From NCBI GenBank assembly GCA_002270565.1, contig NQMI01000151.1:26110-90109 (forward strand): a stretch of DNA of 64,000 bases, written 5' to 3'. The stretch comes from Stenocarpella maydis. Lineage: Eukaryota; Ascomycota; Sordariomycetes; Diaporthales; Diaporthaceae. The first letter of the stretch is position 1, and every line of letters starts with the position of its first letter. A program made the translations under genes and the position numbers. Below, one piece after another: positions 1 to 12,555 of this stretch. The notes beneath the pieces are model-generated. The model was not told the origin of the DNA. It made no database searches and saw nothing but the letters and a program-made list of their open reading frames with translations.

Positions 1-1070
1 ATTTGTTTTATTTTAAAATTAATTTGAAAATCTTAATAAAATTAATAATAAAGTTATGATTATATAATATTACTATATTTATATGTAATATAAAACTAAT
101 TATATAATATTATATAAATATTTCTTTTTAGTTATAAGTTATAATAAATAATATTTAGACTTTTATTTTTATTTAAATCTTAATAAATATAAATATATAA
201 ATATATAAATATATAAATTTAAATATTAATATATATATTTATATATTTATATGAAAATATATTTATATAAAAATATATTTATATAAAAATATATAACTTT
301 TTATTATACTTTTCTTTTAATAATAATAATATAATAAGCTTTTCTATATATTAAAAGAAGAATTAAGCTTATTTTTATTTATATTAAGATTTTAAAGTAA
401 TCTTATATAATATATTATTAATGCTTCATTTGAAATAAACTTATAATATTTTAAATATTAGATATAAGGCTAATAAAGTATTATTTAAGAGATATAAAGT
501 ATTTATATTTATGTTTTTAAAACTTATAGTAAGTTACTTTTAAAATATAACTAATATATAAAATATACTTAATATATAAAATATATTATAAAGTTTATAA
601 GTTTTAGCTTTATATATGAGTTGTTAATTATTTTATAAATATAAGTTATATATATATTATTATTTTTTGAATAATTATCTTTAAAGATAAGTTTATTATT
701 ATAAGAGAAATCTTATAGATATTAATTAATAAGTATATAGTTTAGAAGTTATAATTAGAGTTAGTATAGTTGGGTAACTAGTATATAATAGGTTAGTCCT
801 TTTAAATAAGTCCTTTGCTTAGTTCTTTAGCACTAGTGGGAATTAACCTTACGCCCTTATGCGTAGCTATTATATGTATACAAACCTAAGTGCTAAACTG
901 CTGCGGTATAGTGCCTTGCCTAATAGCTATAATAGTAATAATTCCTTGATACTAATAGAGGAAGGTTCTTATATTTTTATGGTGGGAAATTGATATTGGC
1001 AATACTGGCATAGTAGTAGCGTAGGTTGTTTAGAATGGGGGGGTGGTTGGAATGGGGGTCCACGATGTTA
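1..1070. repeat. AT-rich, RIP-like block edge
   Basis: Nearly pure A/T sequence to about position 760, with AT microsatellite runs such as 181-225, followed by a transitional stretch to 1070. No coding frame survives. The composition matches the large block at 7790-44180 and is what RIP-mutated transposon DNA looks like in ascomycetes. I recognise no specific element inside it, apart from the terminal motif annotated at 1037-1070. Confidence 0.75.
1037..1070 (+). repeat. Pogo-like transposon terminal sequence (right end)
   Basis: The 22 bp at 1049-1070 match 44162-44183 with a single G/C difference. In both places a G-rich stretch precedes them and a TA dinucleotide follows at the switch from AT-rich to GC-balanced DNA. 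The 44183 copy lies just upstream of a pogo-type transposase relic, so this one is probably the right terminal repeat of a related element inserted at TA. No partner end is visible in the first kilobase, which the window truncates. Confidence 0.5.
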
Positions 1071-1423
1071 GCTGCTGGTCTGAATGTTTAAAACCTTCTC
1101 CGGTGAAGGAGCTGCTCACTGGCTAGTACCTGTTGCTACTAGATGCCCTTTACCAAATCAAATTGCTCGCTATCCAGCTACGCCCAAGCTCCTGAAGTTC
1201 CCACGAATTTGACTGTGGGAGAAAAGGTGCGGTCATGGCAATGTGCGTTGCCTTACCATGGTCCGCCGACTTTCCACATGCATACAAAAATCACAAAATG
1301 CAGGAGATCAGGTTGAGCAACCCCGATTTATTAGCGATTGGCTGCGTTGAGGGAATGTCCTTTTGATTTTCGGGGACTCGATGATGGGGCCTCGAAGGTC
1401 TCGGAGTCATATAATTCTCAAAA
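1071..1423. other. Intergenic boundary, no gene seen
   Basis: GC-balanced sequence immediately after the AT-rich block. I see no supported gene, RNA or repeat. It would be the downstream region of the small minus-strand gene that follows. Confidence 0.5.
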
Positions 1424-1669
1424 TCAAATTTCTGTTTCCAGGCTTGAATCAGCGAACAACTCTTACACTGCCCTGCACCGCCAGTACTTACCACTGCAAG
1501 TGCAGTCTGTGCGGGTAGCTGCGTCCAACGTGGGAAAGCCAACGCAGAGCAGGCCTCGACCGCAGACCTGTCTTGATGAACCACAGGCGTCCTTGGTGCA
1601 AGGGCCAGCAAACTGCGCGGTCGCAGCAACTGCCAAGGTGAAGAGGGCTACGATGGTTGAAGTCTGCAT
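1424..1669 (-). CDS. Putative small secreted cysteine-rich protein
   Basis: The ATG at 1669 opens a reading frame whose first 18 residues (Met-Gln-Thr then a hydrophobic Ala/Val/Leu stretch ending in Ala-Thr-Ala) form a convincing signal peptide. The mature part is rich in cysteine, at residues 24, 29, 36, 42, 56 and 58. Read without splicing, the frame continues to 1463 (68 aa, with a seventh Cys). A GTAAGT donor at 1491 and an acceptor ending at 1432, with a CTGAT-type branch motif upstream, suggest a 60-nt intron. Splicing would end the protein at about 61 residues with an even six cysteines, which would suit three disulfides. No family is recognised. Position beside an AT-rich block is typical of fungal candidate effectors, but that is inference. 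It could also be a chance frame. Confidence 0.45.
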
Positions 1670-3273
1670 TTTGGAGATTAAGAGTTGACAGAAGCTGGTA
1701 GAGTGCTGACAGACGTGTTGGTATGGACGAGTGCTCGGGTACTAATGACGGTTGGGATATAGGTCGGGCTGACTGAAAAGTGTACCAGCCCATGCGGACG
1801 ACCGTGATATTCCTGGGGCCTGCATACTTTATAGCAAAATATTTATACAATCAATCCATGGATGGTTTGTCTATAGTTAGATGTGATGAAGTCATGATAT
1901 GGACCAGATAGCACGTACTTGAGTACGGACTCAAATTTCTATTCCTGTCGTTTCATGCGGGTCGCGGCAACTTGCAAGTGAGGCTTGGCCTTGCACAATC
2001 TGGCATTGATCGTCAATGTTTGCCGATGTAATCAAAGCCTTGGCCGTCTTGACGCGACTCAAGAGCCAGCCAAGGCAGGTATTTTCTACTTAATAGGTTC
2101 CGGGCAGCGCCGGGTCCTTCGGGAGACAAGCCTGGCGGCCTATAAGAGCCAGAGTGCCCAAGACATTCGAGTGCAGCCAAGCTGCTTAGCCGCAGGGCTC
2201 CAGCTGTTTGTATAAAATCCCGCAGAGCTTGACCGACGAAGCATGCGGGCTGTTTCACTTTGCGTGGCATGTTCCTTGTGCTTATCACCAAGTCACGTCT
2301 GACGGCAGTTGTCTCCGTCAATGATGAAAAGGGGGTCACATTGGGGAGGCACCCAATGTATTCTGATGGCACAACGCAACTGCATCGCCACTTGAGCCGA
2401 GGATCCATATCGATCATGGACAGTAAACAATCGGTATTACATCGTGGCCAACCGGGAGGGCCGATTGACCCCATTAGTAACTCCCTAAGACACCACACTC
2501 GCGCGACGCCGAGGGCTTGTCCACAGCTACGGGCGGGCGGTTTGAGGCGGTGAACATTCTCTTGATTCTACCCGCAGTAGCCAAATGGGTAGAGGTTGTG
2601 AGGCAGGCATCATGAAGAGCCACCCAAGCGCGATATGCACGATCCTTGCGAATGATGGACAAAAGGGCATATATACGCTCCAGCGCCTAGCTATCCAAAT
2701 ATTAGACTTGAACGCCAGGTGCAAGCATATGTGATGCTCTGATGCCCGACAGTAGAATACATAGGTATACGAGAGGATGTCATTATACCTACCCAAGTAT
2801 TATAAGCAGGCTTAATACTAACTTGTGTGTATATATACTATACTACTGGCGTGTTTGACGCGGGTTATTTATTAACAGGACTTCAGTTGCGTCCATGGCT
2901 CTTGGCTCATGGCCAGACAAATAGATGCCTGACAAACCTCAGAGCGGATCTGTCTAGGCGGGACCCTGGCTTGAAACGCAGGCACACGCATTGGGCAGCT
3001 GTGCAAGGGCGACGAAACCTTTGGCTCCGGAACGCGCTGCGCTTCTTCTCGTCGCTTTCGGGCTCCCAAGGCCCCCAGGCTCCCTGGCTGGCAGCAGCCG
3101 AGGTCGTCTTGACGAGAGCGCCCTAACCCTGAGATTGCACCACGCGACGCCAACCTGGAACGTGTCCTCATCCTCACAGCGCTGCTCATGATCATGCCCT
3201 GAGCCATCACTCACTCGTCTCTCACACTCGCCGTCCAACACAGCCACCACCCGTATGGTGATTCTCGCCCGTC
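1670..3273. other. Intergenic, no supported gene
   Basis: 1.6 kb of mixed composition. Several short frames exist on both strands, but none shows a conserved motif, signal peptide or plausible codon pattern. The last 150 bases are pyrimidine- and CAC-rich and probably hold the promoter and 5' leader of the Mpv17-like gene. Confidence 0.5.
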
Positions 3274-3927
3274 ATGGGACCGCTCATGACAACTGCCGTC
3301 CGCGCCCTCTTCCTCAAAGCCGGTGCCAACGTCACCGCCCAGCTGGCCTCGCGCTGGCACTCCCAGGACCCCATACCCCCGCCTATCGACCGCCAGCGCA
3401 TCGTCGAGTTTGCCATTTACGGCTTCTTCCAGGCACAGCTGGGCTACTGCTGGCACATCTTCCTCGAGCGCCTGTTTCCCGGCCGCTACCCTCTCCCGGC
3501 CGACTCGCCCGCTCCCCCAAAGCCAGAGAAAAAGGACGACGACGAGGAGCGCCGTATGAGCAGCGAGGGCTCCTCTGCCAAGTTCCTCGAGTCCCTGAGG
3601 GCCACACGCACCGGGGTCAGATGGCCCTGCATTGTCGCAAAGCTAGTTCTCGACCAGACAGTCGGCATGGTTACCTTCCTCACCATCTTCCTCGTCTGGA
3701 CCAACTGGTTTCGCGTCGACACCTTCGCCGAGATAGTCGCTATTTGGAGGGCGAAGCTGTTTGTCGTCCTCTCAACCGGTTGGATGATTTGGCCCTGGGT
3801 AATGCTGTTTAACTTTGCCTTTGTCCCGGTAGAGAAACGCCAATTTGTCTCGGTCTGCGTTGGCTTCTGCTGGAACGTGATACTGAGTCTCCTTACCCAC
3901 CCTGACCCACCTCACTCACATCACTGA
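3274..3927 (+). CDS. Mpv17/PMP22-family membrane protein
   Basis: Single-exon frame of 217 aa belonging to the Mpv17/PMP22 family of four-helix organelle membrane proteins (mitochondrial inner membrane or peroxisome). The N-terminal half has the family's start (Pro-Leu, Thr-Thr-Ala near residues 3-7), then Asp-Arg-Gln-Arg followed by a hydrophobic helix and Gly-Tyr-Cys-Trp-His. Residues 79-105 are a charged, Asp/Glu/Lys-rich insertion absent from short members. The C-terminal half carries the signature: Trp-Pro-Trp, Asn-Phe-Ala-Phe-Val-Pro, Arg, then Cys-Trp-Asn and Leu-Ser (about 178-210). Length is close to the family norm of roughly 180-250. The ATG at 3274 is used because homology begins right after it; a few residues from an upstream exon could be missing. 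Whether it acts in mitochondria or peroxisomes cannot be told from sequence. Confidence 0.85.
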   Translation: MGPLMTTAVRALFLKAGANVTAQLASRWHSQDPIPPPIDRQRIVEFAIYGFFQAQLGYCWHIFLERLFPGRYPLPADSPAPPKPEKKDDDEERRMSSEGSSAKFLESLRATRTGVRWPCIVAKLVLDQTVGMVTFLTIFLVWTNWFRVDTFAEIVAIWRAKLFVVLSTGWMIWPWVMLFNFAFVPVEKRQFVSVCVGFCWNVILSLLTHPDPPHSHH

Positions 3928-5261
3928 GGTCGGATGGTGGGCGAGAGGAATAATATCTCGTACCTTGAGCCCCGGAAGGAGTAACATAAACTTCCATCCT
4001 TCGCGTCAATCCCGCTCAAAGTTCCAATTGGCAGGGCTATGCCCTACTCGATGAGAGTGCCTGAGAAGGGACACACGCCTCGACTCCGCGAGCCGCGATT
4101 GATCCGGGCTACGTGCCCAAGCGACCACTTCGGTCCGTGGAGCCGCCTCGGCGGCTTCATGGATTCTGATGACTAGCCCCGGCTTCCACCCACCACATGG
4201 TCGCTCACGGCGATGAAACTCAGCTGTCATGGTTGCAGCACTTCTCGGAGGGCACTCGTTGAGGTGAGCGATTCTCCGATTGCTGGGCAGACCCGATGCC
4301 GCTCGATTGATTGACTCCCATTGAAGGAGGCAAGAGGATGTACTGACGAGTGGGACATCAAAATGGATACCTCTACATGCCCGCGGGCTCGATTTAGGAC
4401 GGTCTCGCCGAAGTGCAGTAACCTTGAAGTTACATGATTCAGGCCTAGTCTGATTCTGTAGTGACCAAGCAAAGAGCAAGTATGGCCATGTATATCAAAC
4501 TCTATAAGCCTGCAGGAACGGAGAGAGCCATGACCATACCATGTGACAGTGCTTTCGTCCATCGGAGCCCTGCGTGGGAGCCCGCCTCCGTCTGGCTCAG
4601 GGCAATGACACGGGCTGGAGAGCAGACATTCAGGGAATAGCGATACGTCAGGACGTTCAGACGCGGTCGAATGCCAGCTTTACGAAGTCTTGTAAAGGCA
4701 CAGGACACAAGACGGATCTGATTAACAGTGACTGCGTGCAGTCACATAAAGTCATAGAGAGGGAAGGACACCATGATTCCCCTGCCCTCCCTGAGCAACC
4801 AAACGACATGCCATTGCTTTCTTTGGCACGTATGATCCAAAGGGTATGCACCTCTTGTGGAAGCGAGGAGAGAAGTTGGCCAATCAAAACCATGTCTACG
4901 TATCTACAGTCACTCGACAAGAGTTCCTTTTTGTGATTCACAAGTACTTGATCATCACTCGAGGCGTGGTTTGGTATTGTATCCACTACTCAGCCCTAGG
5001 ATTATATTTCTCTGGCCTCCCCCCTCCGCCCTCCCAAAACAATGGGAAAAGAAAATTATCAACCCCTCCATCTTGAAACACCATTTCAATACCGCCGAAC
5101 CTAATTTTGCCCTTCTCCTATGAGACATCTTCGCTGCTGTTTAACTCTTAAATTTCCCTTAATATCCTCCTCGCTGTTTTCAGCATCCACACAGCTAGTA
5201 TCCATATCTTAACTTGACTAAATTCTCACCAGTCGCCCATGACTACACCACAGGGTTCAAG
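3928..5261. other. Intergenic, no supported gene
   Basis: 1.3 kb between the Mpv17-like gene and PRM1. I find no coding signal. The stretch at 5015-5040 just upstream of PRM1 is C/T-rich, as is common in promoters of filamentous fungi, and the leader after it is A/T- and C/T-rich. Confidence 0.5.
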
Positions 5262-7585
5262 ATGTCCTTCCCCAGAGAAGCAGAACCTGAGCACGCATTG
5301 CAACGGATGGAATGTCCGGCTGTACCCCCTTCACTTAAACATGAGTCCTGCGAGGTGGACCAGAGAAAGTCTGCTGCTGCTCAGCCGTTAGTCCAGCCGC
5401 ACTACAACCCCAGGGCAATCACCCCTTGGCTTGGCCTCCGATCCCGGCTTTCTCAGGTTCCCATAAATCGCTGGACGGTTTTACTCATTCTTGTGCTGGC
5501 CCGACTTCTGATTTCTCTAGACAGCCTGAACATAAACCTGATCACCGCCAAGTCGCGCGCTGAGGCCGCTTGCGCCAAGGCCGAGGAGGTTGGCAGGTCT
5601 ATGGCATCCATGCCTCACTACCTCTCGACAGGCGTCAACCGCATGGCTGCCAGCGGGATTACCGAGGCGGTCGGGGGCCTGGTTGAGATCCTCTTGATGA
5701 TCCTCACCGGAGTCCAGCAGCTCATCATGTTTTTCATCGAGGTCAAGGTTGGTCTCATTTTGTGTTTCTCGACCGCTATTGCTCGGGCAGTCCTCGAGGT
5801 TGGCGAATTCGCTATAGATGGCGCCACTGAAGCTTTGAATGAGGCTATCAAGACTATTTCAGGTGATCTCAATTCTGTAGCTGGCAGCATTACTGGTGAT
5901 CTAGATCATCTGAGGAACGAGTTGGATGGAAATTTGGTCTTGAGACCGTTGGCATATCTAATCCCAGACATGAGTGGCATTGAGGACAACCTCAAAAAGC
6001 TAGACGATGTCTCAATCAATACCGACTCAATTCTCGAGGGAATGAGAGATATCGAAAACAAGATCAGCTATGACCATGTCAAAAATATCGCGAAAGAAGC
6101 GATTGCGATTCCTTTCGATAGTACGTACCGTTCTTCTCCTTTCATCGCCCCCCGAGTATCACGTTTTAGAAGTCCTCGGAATGCGCCCCTTTGGGCCCCA
6201 CAGCAGGTGATTAACGTCCTTCAGTGGTTAAGCGTCTGCTCAACGAGAGTTATGGTAACTGGGAATTCGACCCCTCGGTCTTCCCCATACCGGCAGAGGA
6301 AACCCTATCGGTCTGTTCCAACAGCGATCTTGAGGAAGTATTCGATGTCCTGTTCAAGACCGCCGCGAATGCGAAGATTATCGCTATCGTGGCGTTCATT
6401 GGCCTTGCTGTCCTCGCCTGTGCCATCATGGCATGGTGGGAACTCAAGCGGTTCAACCGGCAGCTCCACAAGTCAGCAACACTCATCGACCGCGAGCCCA
6501 TGGACATCGTCTATGTCACCGGCCGACCTTTTACAGCCGGCATAGGAGTCTGGATCTCGGAGAAACTTTTTGGAAATAACCAACGCGAGCTCATGAATAG
6601 CGTCGATGCCGCCGGCCAACCCTTCACGGCTGACATGGGAATCCGGCCTTCGGAGAAGCTCTCGGTGAATCGCAAACGCGAGCAGTTCCTCATCCGGTGG
6701 GTTATTGCGTACACAACAACATATCCCGCGCTCTTTGTTCTGGCCCTCGCCGTGGCTGGGGCTTTTTCATGCCTCTCCCAATGGATCATCCTCAGGGCCA
6801 TCCAACAGGAGGTCCCAGCTCTCACGGCCACGGTCGGTGTCTTTGCTGGCGATGTCGCAGACTTGATGGAACAGGCTTCCACCCAATGGGCTAACGAGTC
6901 CAACAATGTCATTCTCAAATTCGAAGGTGAACTGAACGACAAGATGTTTTGCCATGTGAGGAACGCCACCTACGCGGCCAACGACACCATTGGCAAGTTT
7001 GACGACTCCATGCATGAGGCACTAAACACAGCATTCGGGGATGTTCCTCCACTGGAGAGGTTTCTAAGCGATATTATTGATTGCCTCATTGGCAACCAGC
7101 TCGAATCAGTACAAGAAGGTTTGACGTGGGTGAACGAGAAAGCTCACGTCACGCTCCCGCTCTTCCCCAAGGATGTTTTCTCTGTGGGCGTCAATGTTAC
7201 CCCCACCGGAAATTCCAGCGCCACAAATCTCCCACCCACGCCAAACTCATCCGTGACTGACAAGATCATGGATGTATTGAACAGCGTGGTTGACACACTC
7301 TGGACCAGCATCATCCAGGAGATGGTGACATCAATAGCTCTGATTCTTATTTACCTGGCTTATGTCTTCTTCGCTGTCGCCCAGGCGGCAGTTCGCATGG
7401 CGCTGGGGGACAGGTATGTGATGGATCTTGGAGCAAGGCCCTGTTCGACATGGAGTGCATAAGTTAATGCTGTAGTTAGCAGGGACCACGACAACGGAGA
7501 CGGGGAACAGCGACAGCCTGATGTCAGTGACAGCCACGATCTGGGGTGTCCAGACCCACGGATTTCAGGGCTAAGCGACGAGTAA
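5262..7585 (+). CDS. PRM1: Plasma membrane fusion protein PRM1
   Basis: Three exons: 5262-6120, 6225-7413 and 7483-7585, giving 716 aa. Intron 1 (104 nt, GTACGT donor) and intron 2 (69 nt, GTATGT donor, TTAGCAG acceptor) both restore frame. The product is Prm1, the multi-pass membrane protein that helps plasma membranes merge during mating or hyphal fusion. Recognisable landmarks are PAVPPSL and GLRSRLSQVPINRW near the N terminus with the first membrane helix, MASMPHYLSTGVN, VKRLLNES at the second exon, and a long hydrophobic stretch containing CLSQWIIL. The ATG at 5262 (MSFPRE) is chosen because family members start this way and the upstream in-frame extension has no ATG. The third exon gives a short polar tail rich in Asp and Gly. 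Oddity: residues 379-409 are followed by a diverged copy (410-440); see findings. The gene ends about 200 bp before the AT-rich block. Confidence 0.9.
6500..6685 (+). repeat. 93-bp tandem duplication inside PRM1
   Basis: 6500-6592 and 6593-6685 align without gaps. Shared blocks include GCCGGCC followed by a Pro-Phe-Thr codon run, TCGGAGAA and a CGCGAG near each end. The two copies encode 31 residues each, sharing PFTA, SEKL and a basic end. The copies have diverged at many codon positions, so the duplication is not a recent assembly artefact. Confidence 0.75.
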
Positions 7586-8321
7586 GCAGCGCCGGGCACA
7601 CCACTTGCAGTCAGAACGTGGACGGAGCGGCGAGATGAGGATTCATCTGCAGACCACATTGTGCAACATCCCCCCAGCCAGTCACCAGCTTGAGATGAGC
7701 TCCGCTGTGGGTAATTTGAGGAATACGCGCCCGGCCTGCAATCTCAGCACGTATAGGTCAAGCACAGCGAGAATTATTGTATATCTTTAAGTACATTTAA
7801 GTAGATTTAGGCGGTTGCGTTTGAGTTTGCGCTGTTATATATTTATTAGGCCTGGTCCTCTGGTAGTCCGTGGCAAATGTGGCTCTGCTCCGTGCTATAT
7901 TGGCTTCTGCCGAGGCCTCGACTCTTTTTATGGATTCCTACCTGTTGATTCATTGTTCGCATATATGCATAGCTTGATCACTCTATAGATTGCCAGGAGA
8001 ATATTGTTCAGAATTATAATATTAGAGGTACGTTATTAGATTTTACTAGAAATATAACCATATGCTAATCAGCAGATAGTCAATAATAAATGAATAGTCT
8101 TAAGAAAACTAGTTATTTAACTAATACAGACTAATTACTTAACTTATAAAAGTACTATAAAATTAAAAAATAATATTATAACCTAGTTCTATTCTTTAAG
8201 TTTTTCTTAAATAAAATAAATAATAATTACGCCTAAAGAATAAAAAATAATTAGTTTAAATTAAGATATTTAGTTTATAATATATTTCTTTAAAATAATT
8301 ATTTACTTACTTTGCTAATGC
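7586..8321. other. Transition from gene island to AT-rich block
   Basis: 7586-7790 is GC-balanced and is probably PRM1 3' sequence. From about 7790 the sequence turns AT-rich and by 8100 is almost only A/T with scattered stop codons in all frames. No gene or recognisable element is seen before the LTR at 8322. Confidence 0.6.
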
Positions 8322-8470
8322 TAATTTTATAGGGTGGAACCCTAGGTGTTGGCGCAGTCCGGCTCCCTCCGGACCAACTAGGGATTCCGCACATAAGAGC
8401 GCGGATTCCAGACTTGCAGGATTTTCCTTCTACTTTTTCTTTCCTTATTAAACCTAGCTTAGCTGCAGCT
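8322..8470 (+). repeat. Left LTR of the gypsy relic
   Basis: Shares with 12556-12690 the ordered blocks AACCCTAGGTGTTGGCGC/AACCTTAGGTGTTAGCAT, CCGGCTCCCTCC, TAAGAG, GGATTCC, and AAACCTAGCTTAG. Most differences are transitions, plus a few small indels. The 3' boundary is uncertain by some tens of bases. Confidence 0.8.
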
Positions 8471-11400
8471 AATATATAGTATTAGCTTATATATACCCGT
8501 TATATTAGGTTTAATCTCCTATAGTTTCTTTATGATTTTCTAGTGAATTAGAACTTCAGATAAAATATTAGGAAACATACTTTAGCAAGGTGCTAGAGAT
8601 AGTAGCAAGGCAGGACCTTTAAGAGCCGCTTATATTCTAGCAGAAAACAAGTTTATGCATATAATAACCAACCAGCTAGAGTTTAGTTAAGCTATCCTTA
8701 TAGCGCTATAAAACTAGGGCGTCTTAGAGGATATTATAAGGCAGGCAGCCTAGAACGCTACTTAGGTAGCCATAGGGATAATATAAGAAACCATATAGGA
8801 GATGCAGAATGCTGCTCGCAAGTTAGTCCCCCAACCAGCGCTATAGCTAGCGCCCTAATACTCGCTATACCCTCAACCTGATGCTACCCTAGTAATTAAT
8901 ACCCCTACAACCCTAGAGACCGGCCTTATTTATATGGAAGGCACCCCTGGCCCTTATAACTCTAGCAGGCTCTAATCTATCCCTAATATGATATTTAACT
9001 ACAGCCTTATAGGGCCCTAGTATAAGGCTCTAGCCTAGCCGGCCTAAAATGGAAAGCTAAATAGATATACTAATTTTCAAGCCTCCTTAGTCTTAAAATT
9101 ATAAGTAGATAGGCTAGCAGGCTATATTAGTAGTAGCTAAAAGGCCTAGTATAGGATATATTAGTACCTAAGTACTAAAGCTAGGTTTAAGATATACATT
9201 TTTTAAGAAAACAGGGGAATTAATAAGGGTTTTAATCCTAAGAAGTTAATTACTTATATAAATTATACTTTCTCCTTGATTATTTATAAGAAAAAAGGGC
9301 AGGATAATCTTATAAAGCTTAAATAAAAAGATAGCTAGCCTTTTAGGGAGTTTATTATAAACTTTAAGAGTGCTCTTATAAGAGTAAGGAGGTATACTTA
9401 GGATAATAAGTCCCAGGTAGTATAGCTATATTAGGGTATATCTAAAGCCCTAAAGAATAAGCTAATTACTATTATACTATTAATAGAGTTTAAGAAGTAT
9501 ATAGTAGCTATCTAATAGATTATTTGGAAGTTTCAGTAGACTAGGAAATTTAAGGCGCTATATTAGAAACTCTATTATAATAAATAGGTATCTTATATAG
9601 TATTAAGTATAGTCCCTATATTAGCCTAGTTAGGTTCCGCCTTAAGTAACTAAGGGTAGTTAGGCTATCTAGCGGTAGATGCAGATAGTGATATTGCTAT
9701 GTATATAAACTACTTCTTAAAGAGGGCCTCCTAAAAGGAGAGGGATGGGAATTACCCTATAAAGGGAGGATAGCAGTAGCGCGCTAAATAGGTCTTTAAA
9801 GAGGAGAGAGAGAGCTATTTTCAGAATAGGCTATATATATATTATAATATATTAGGGCACTCTATATGCTAATACTTATATATATTACTCTAGAATCCAG
9901 CTTAGATTAAAGGGGATTTAAAAATAAGAATTAGTACCACCTAGGTAACTTAGCCCTAGCTGTTTAAAAAATAAGTTAGGGAGTTTAAGTTATTAAAATT
10001 AGAAAAAGAGTAGCTTTAGGGTAAAGTTAGGTCCTAGGGCATTAGGAAGCTACTTAATTATCTTTAGTTATAGAAGTTAAAGAAATAGAATTTACCTATA
10101 TTTATATAACTATTAATAAGGTAAACTAAGATATTACTCTAATTAATAAAGATTGCAAGTACTTTATTATAATTAATAAGGAAATTACTTCATAGATAGG
10201 TATTCCCGCTCTTCCTATAGAGTCAAGAAAGATAGAGAGAGTAGTAGAAGGTATAGTATAGGCTATAGCTATAGGAATTGCAAAGTTTGGGTTAGAAGTT
10301 ATAGGCTATTATAAGAGTATTATTGCCTATATAATTCCCAGCCTCTATTTCTTAGTAATATTAAGCAAGCTATAGCTTATTATTAACTAAGTATATTTTA
10401 TACTATATAAGATAAGACTTTAGTATAAAAGGGTGGAAACTTAAGTCCCTTATATAAGCTAATAAATGCTTTTAAATAAGATTAAGGAATTTAAGAAAGT
10501 AAGATTAGTATTAGGATTTACTCTTCTCTTATATACATGGAGAATTAAGTAAACTTATAAGAAAGCTATAATAGAGCTAGCAGTTTTCACTATTATAATA
10601 AAAGATATTAATAAAGCGCTAAGTATAAAGAAGCTCAAGATAGAGGAGGAGCTTTACAAGAAGATTCCTTTAGAATTCTATAACTTACTATTACTTTTTA
10701 TAAAAAAGGAAGTAAACAAGCTAAACCCTTATAAACTTAGTATAGATTATAAGACTAATCTTAAGAAGAATAAATAAAAAAGAGAGATTTCTATACTATT
10801 TAGATTGCTTTATAATATATTTTAAAAGGAGTTACTAGTCTTAAAGAAGATACTCTAAGACCTGTTAGATAAGGGTTTTATTTAAGTTAGCAATAGTAAG
10901 GCTAGGGCTCTAGTAATCTTTGCTTAAAAGCTGGGGGGGAGCTATAGTTTTATTACAAATACTGTACCCTAAATGCTATTACTAAGGTAGATTAGTACCC
11001 TCTACTTTTGATTATAAAAACCTTGCGCAACCTTATAAAAGCTAAGTAGTTTATAAAGGTGGATATAGTTTAGGCATTCTGTAAGGTTAGAGTTAGGGAA
11101 GGCAATTAATATAAGAAAGCTTTCTATACAAGGTATGAGCTTTTTAAATGGGTTGTTATGCCTTTCAGCTTAATAGGGGCGTTAGTAACATTTCAGAGGT
11201 ATATTAACTCCATCCTCTAGGACCTTTTGGATAAGTGCTGCTCTATATATATGGATGATGTCCTTATATATACGGACGGAACCCGAGAAAAAGCGCAGGG
11301 AACCTGCTAGAGGGAAGAGCAGAGGGAAGAGCAGAGGGCAGACCGCATGGGGCTAAAGGATAGCTCCTGCAGTAGAGGGAGTAAAGGGAGAGAAGGATTC

Positions 11401-12555
11401 TTTAAGCAACATAATCATTTAGTAGGACTCCATACAGATAGGACTAGAAATTATATTAAAGAGGAGGGGCTTAAATTCCTAAAGAGAGTTATAAGATATC
11501 CATTAGTATAAAACCTATTTTAAAAGAGGACATAAAGGACTCCTATAAAAACTAATAACTAATACTAGAAATCTATTTACTTCCCATTAAAAACTGATAT
11601 ATTTAAGGGAGTCTACTAATAAAGTCCTAATTATTTGCGTTTACATATAGAACAATAGGGCTAGAGAAGGCAGCTAAAGTATATTTACTAGGAAACCATT
11701 AGTAAGAGTGCAAAAGCCAATAATATTACCATAGGGATTACGTATAGAGAGAAAATATAAACATCCTTATATATAAGTATAGTATAATAGGCAATATAAA
11801 CCTTCTTAAAACCTATATTTTACTTTAGTTAGCAAAAACTAAAGATAAGGGTATAGAAACTATATAGATTAAGCTAAAAATACCTTATAAATCTGGTTAG
11901 CAGAAAGCTCCTTCTTTATATAAAGGTAGTCTTAATACTTTATAAGAAGGGTAGGCATAGCATTATAGGGTTGCTATATAATTAATAGAATCTAATTGAA
12001 TTAGTACAGAAGTTACATACCCTAATCTAGAAGTAGGGATAGTAAGAATTTCAGACTTTGTTACTTATATTAGTACAGAACTTACAATTAGCGCTAGTAG
12101 AAATATAATAGAAGTACTTATACTTATTTTCACCCTAAAAAGTTAGGAAATTAAGTAATAATAATTAGAAATTATAAACTTACTTACTACTATAGTTTGG
12201 GCAGGAAAGTCACAGTTATATTAGGAGGTATTTTAAATAAGGCTGAAATTTAGGTTTCCAAGGAGATTTTTGCAGACTTTTGGCGATTAAGGCTGAAAAT
12301 TACAAACTATTAATTAAGAGGGGAATACTTATTAGTTTAATTTAGTTATTATTAGAAAGCCGGGGAAGAAATATAAAAGCTAGGAAATTCAAGGGTTTAA
12401 ATACTTAAGACCTCTAATTAAATTAGGTTAGAGGCTACCTCTACTTAAATTAGAATAGAGGCAGGCCCCTAATTACTTCTAGTTAATAATCTATTCAGAT
12501 TAGAATCCAATCTAATTCAATTAGTAGTTATATAATTAGTTTTAAAGGAAGGGGA

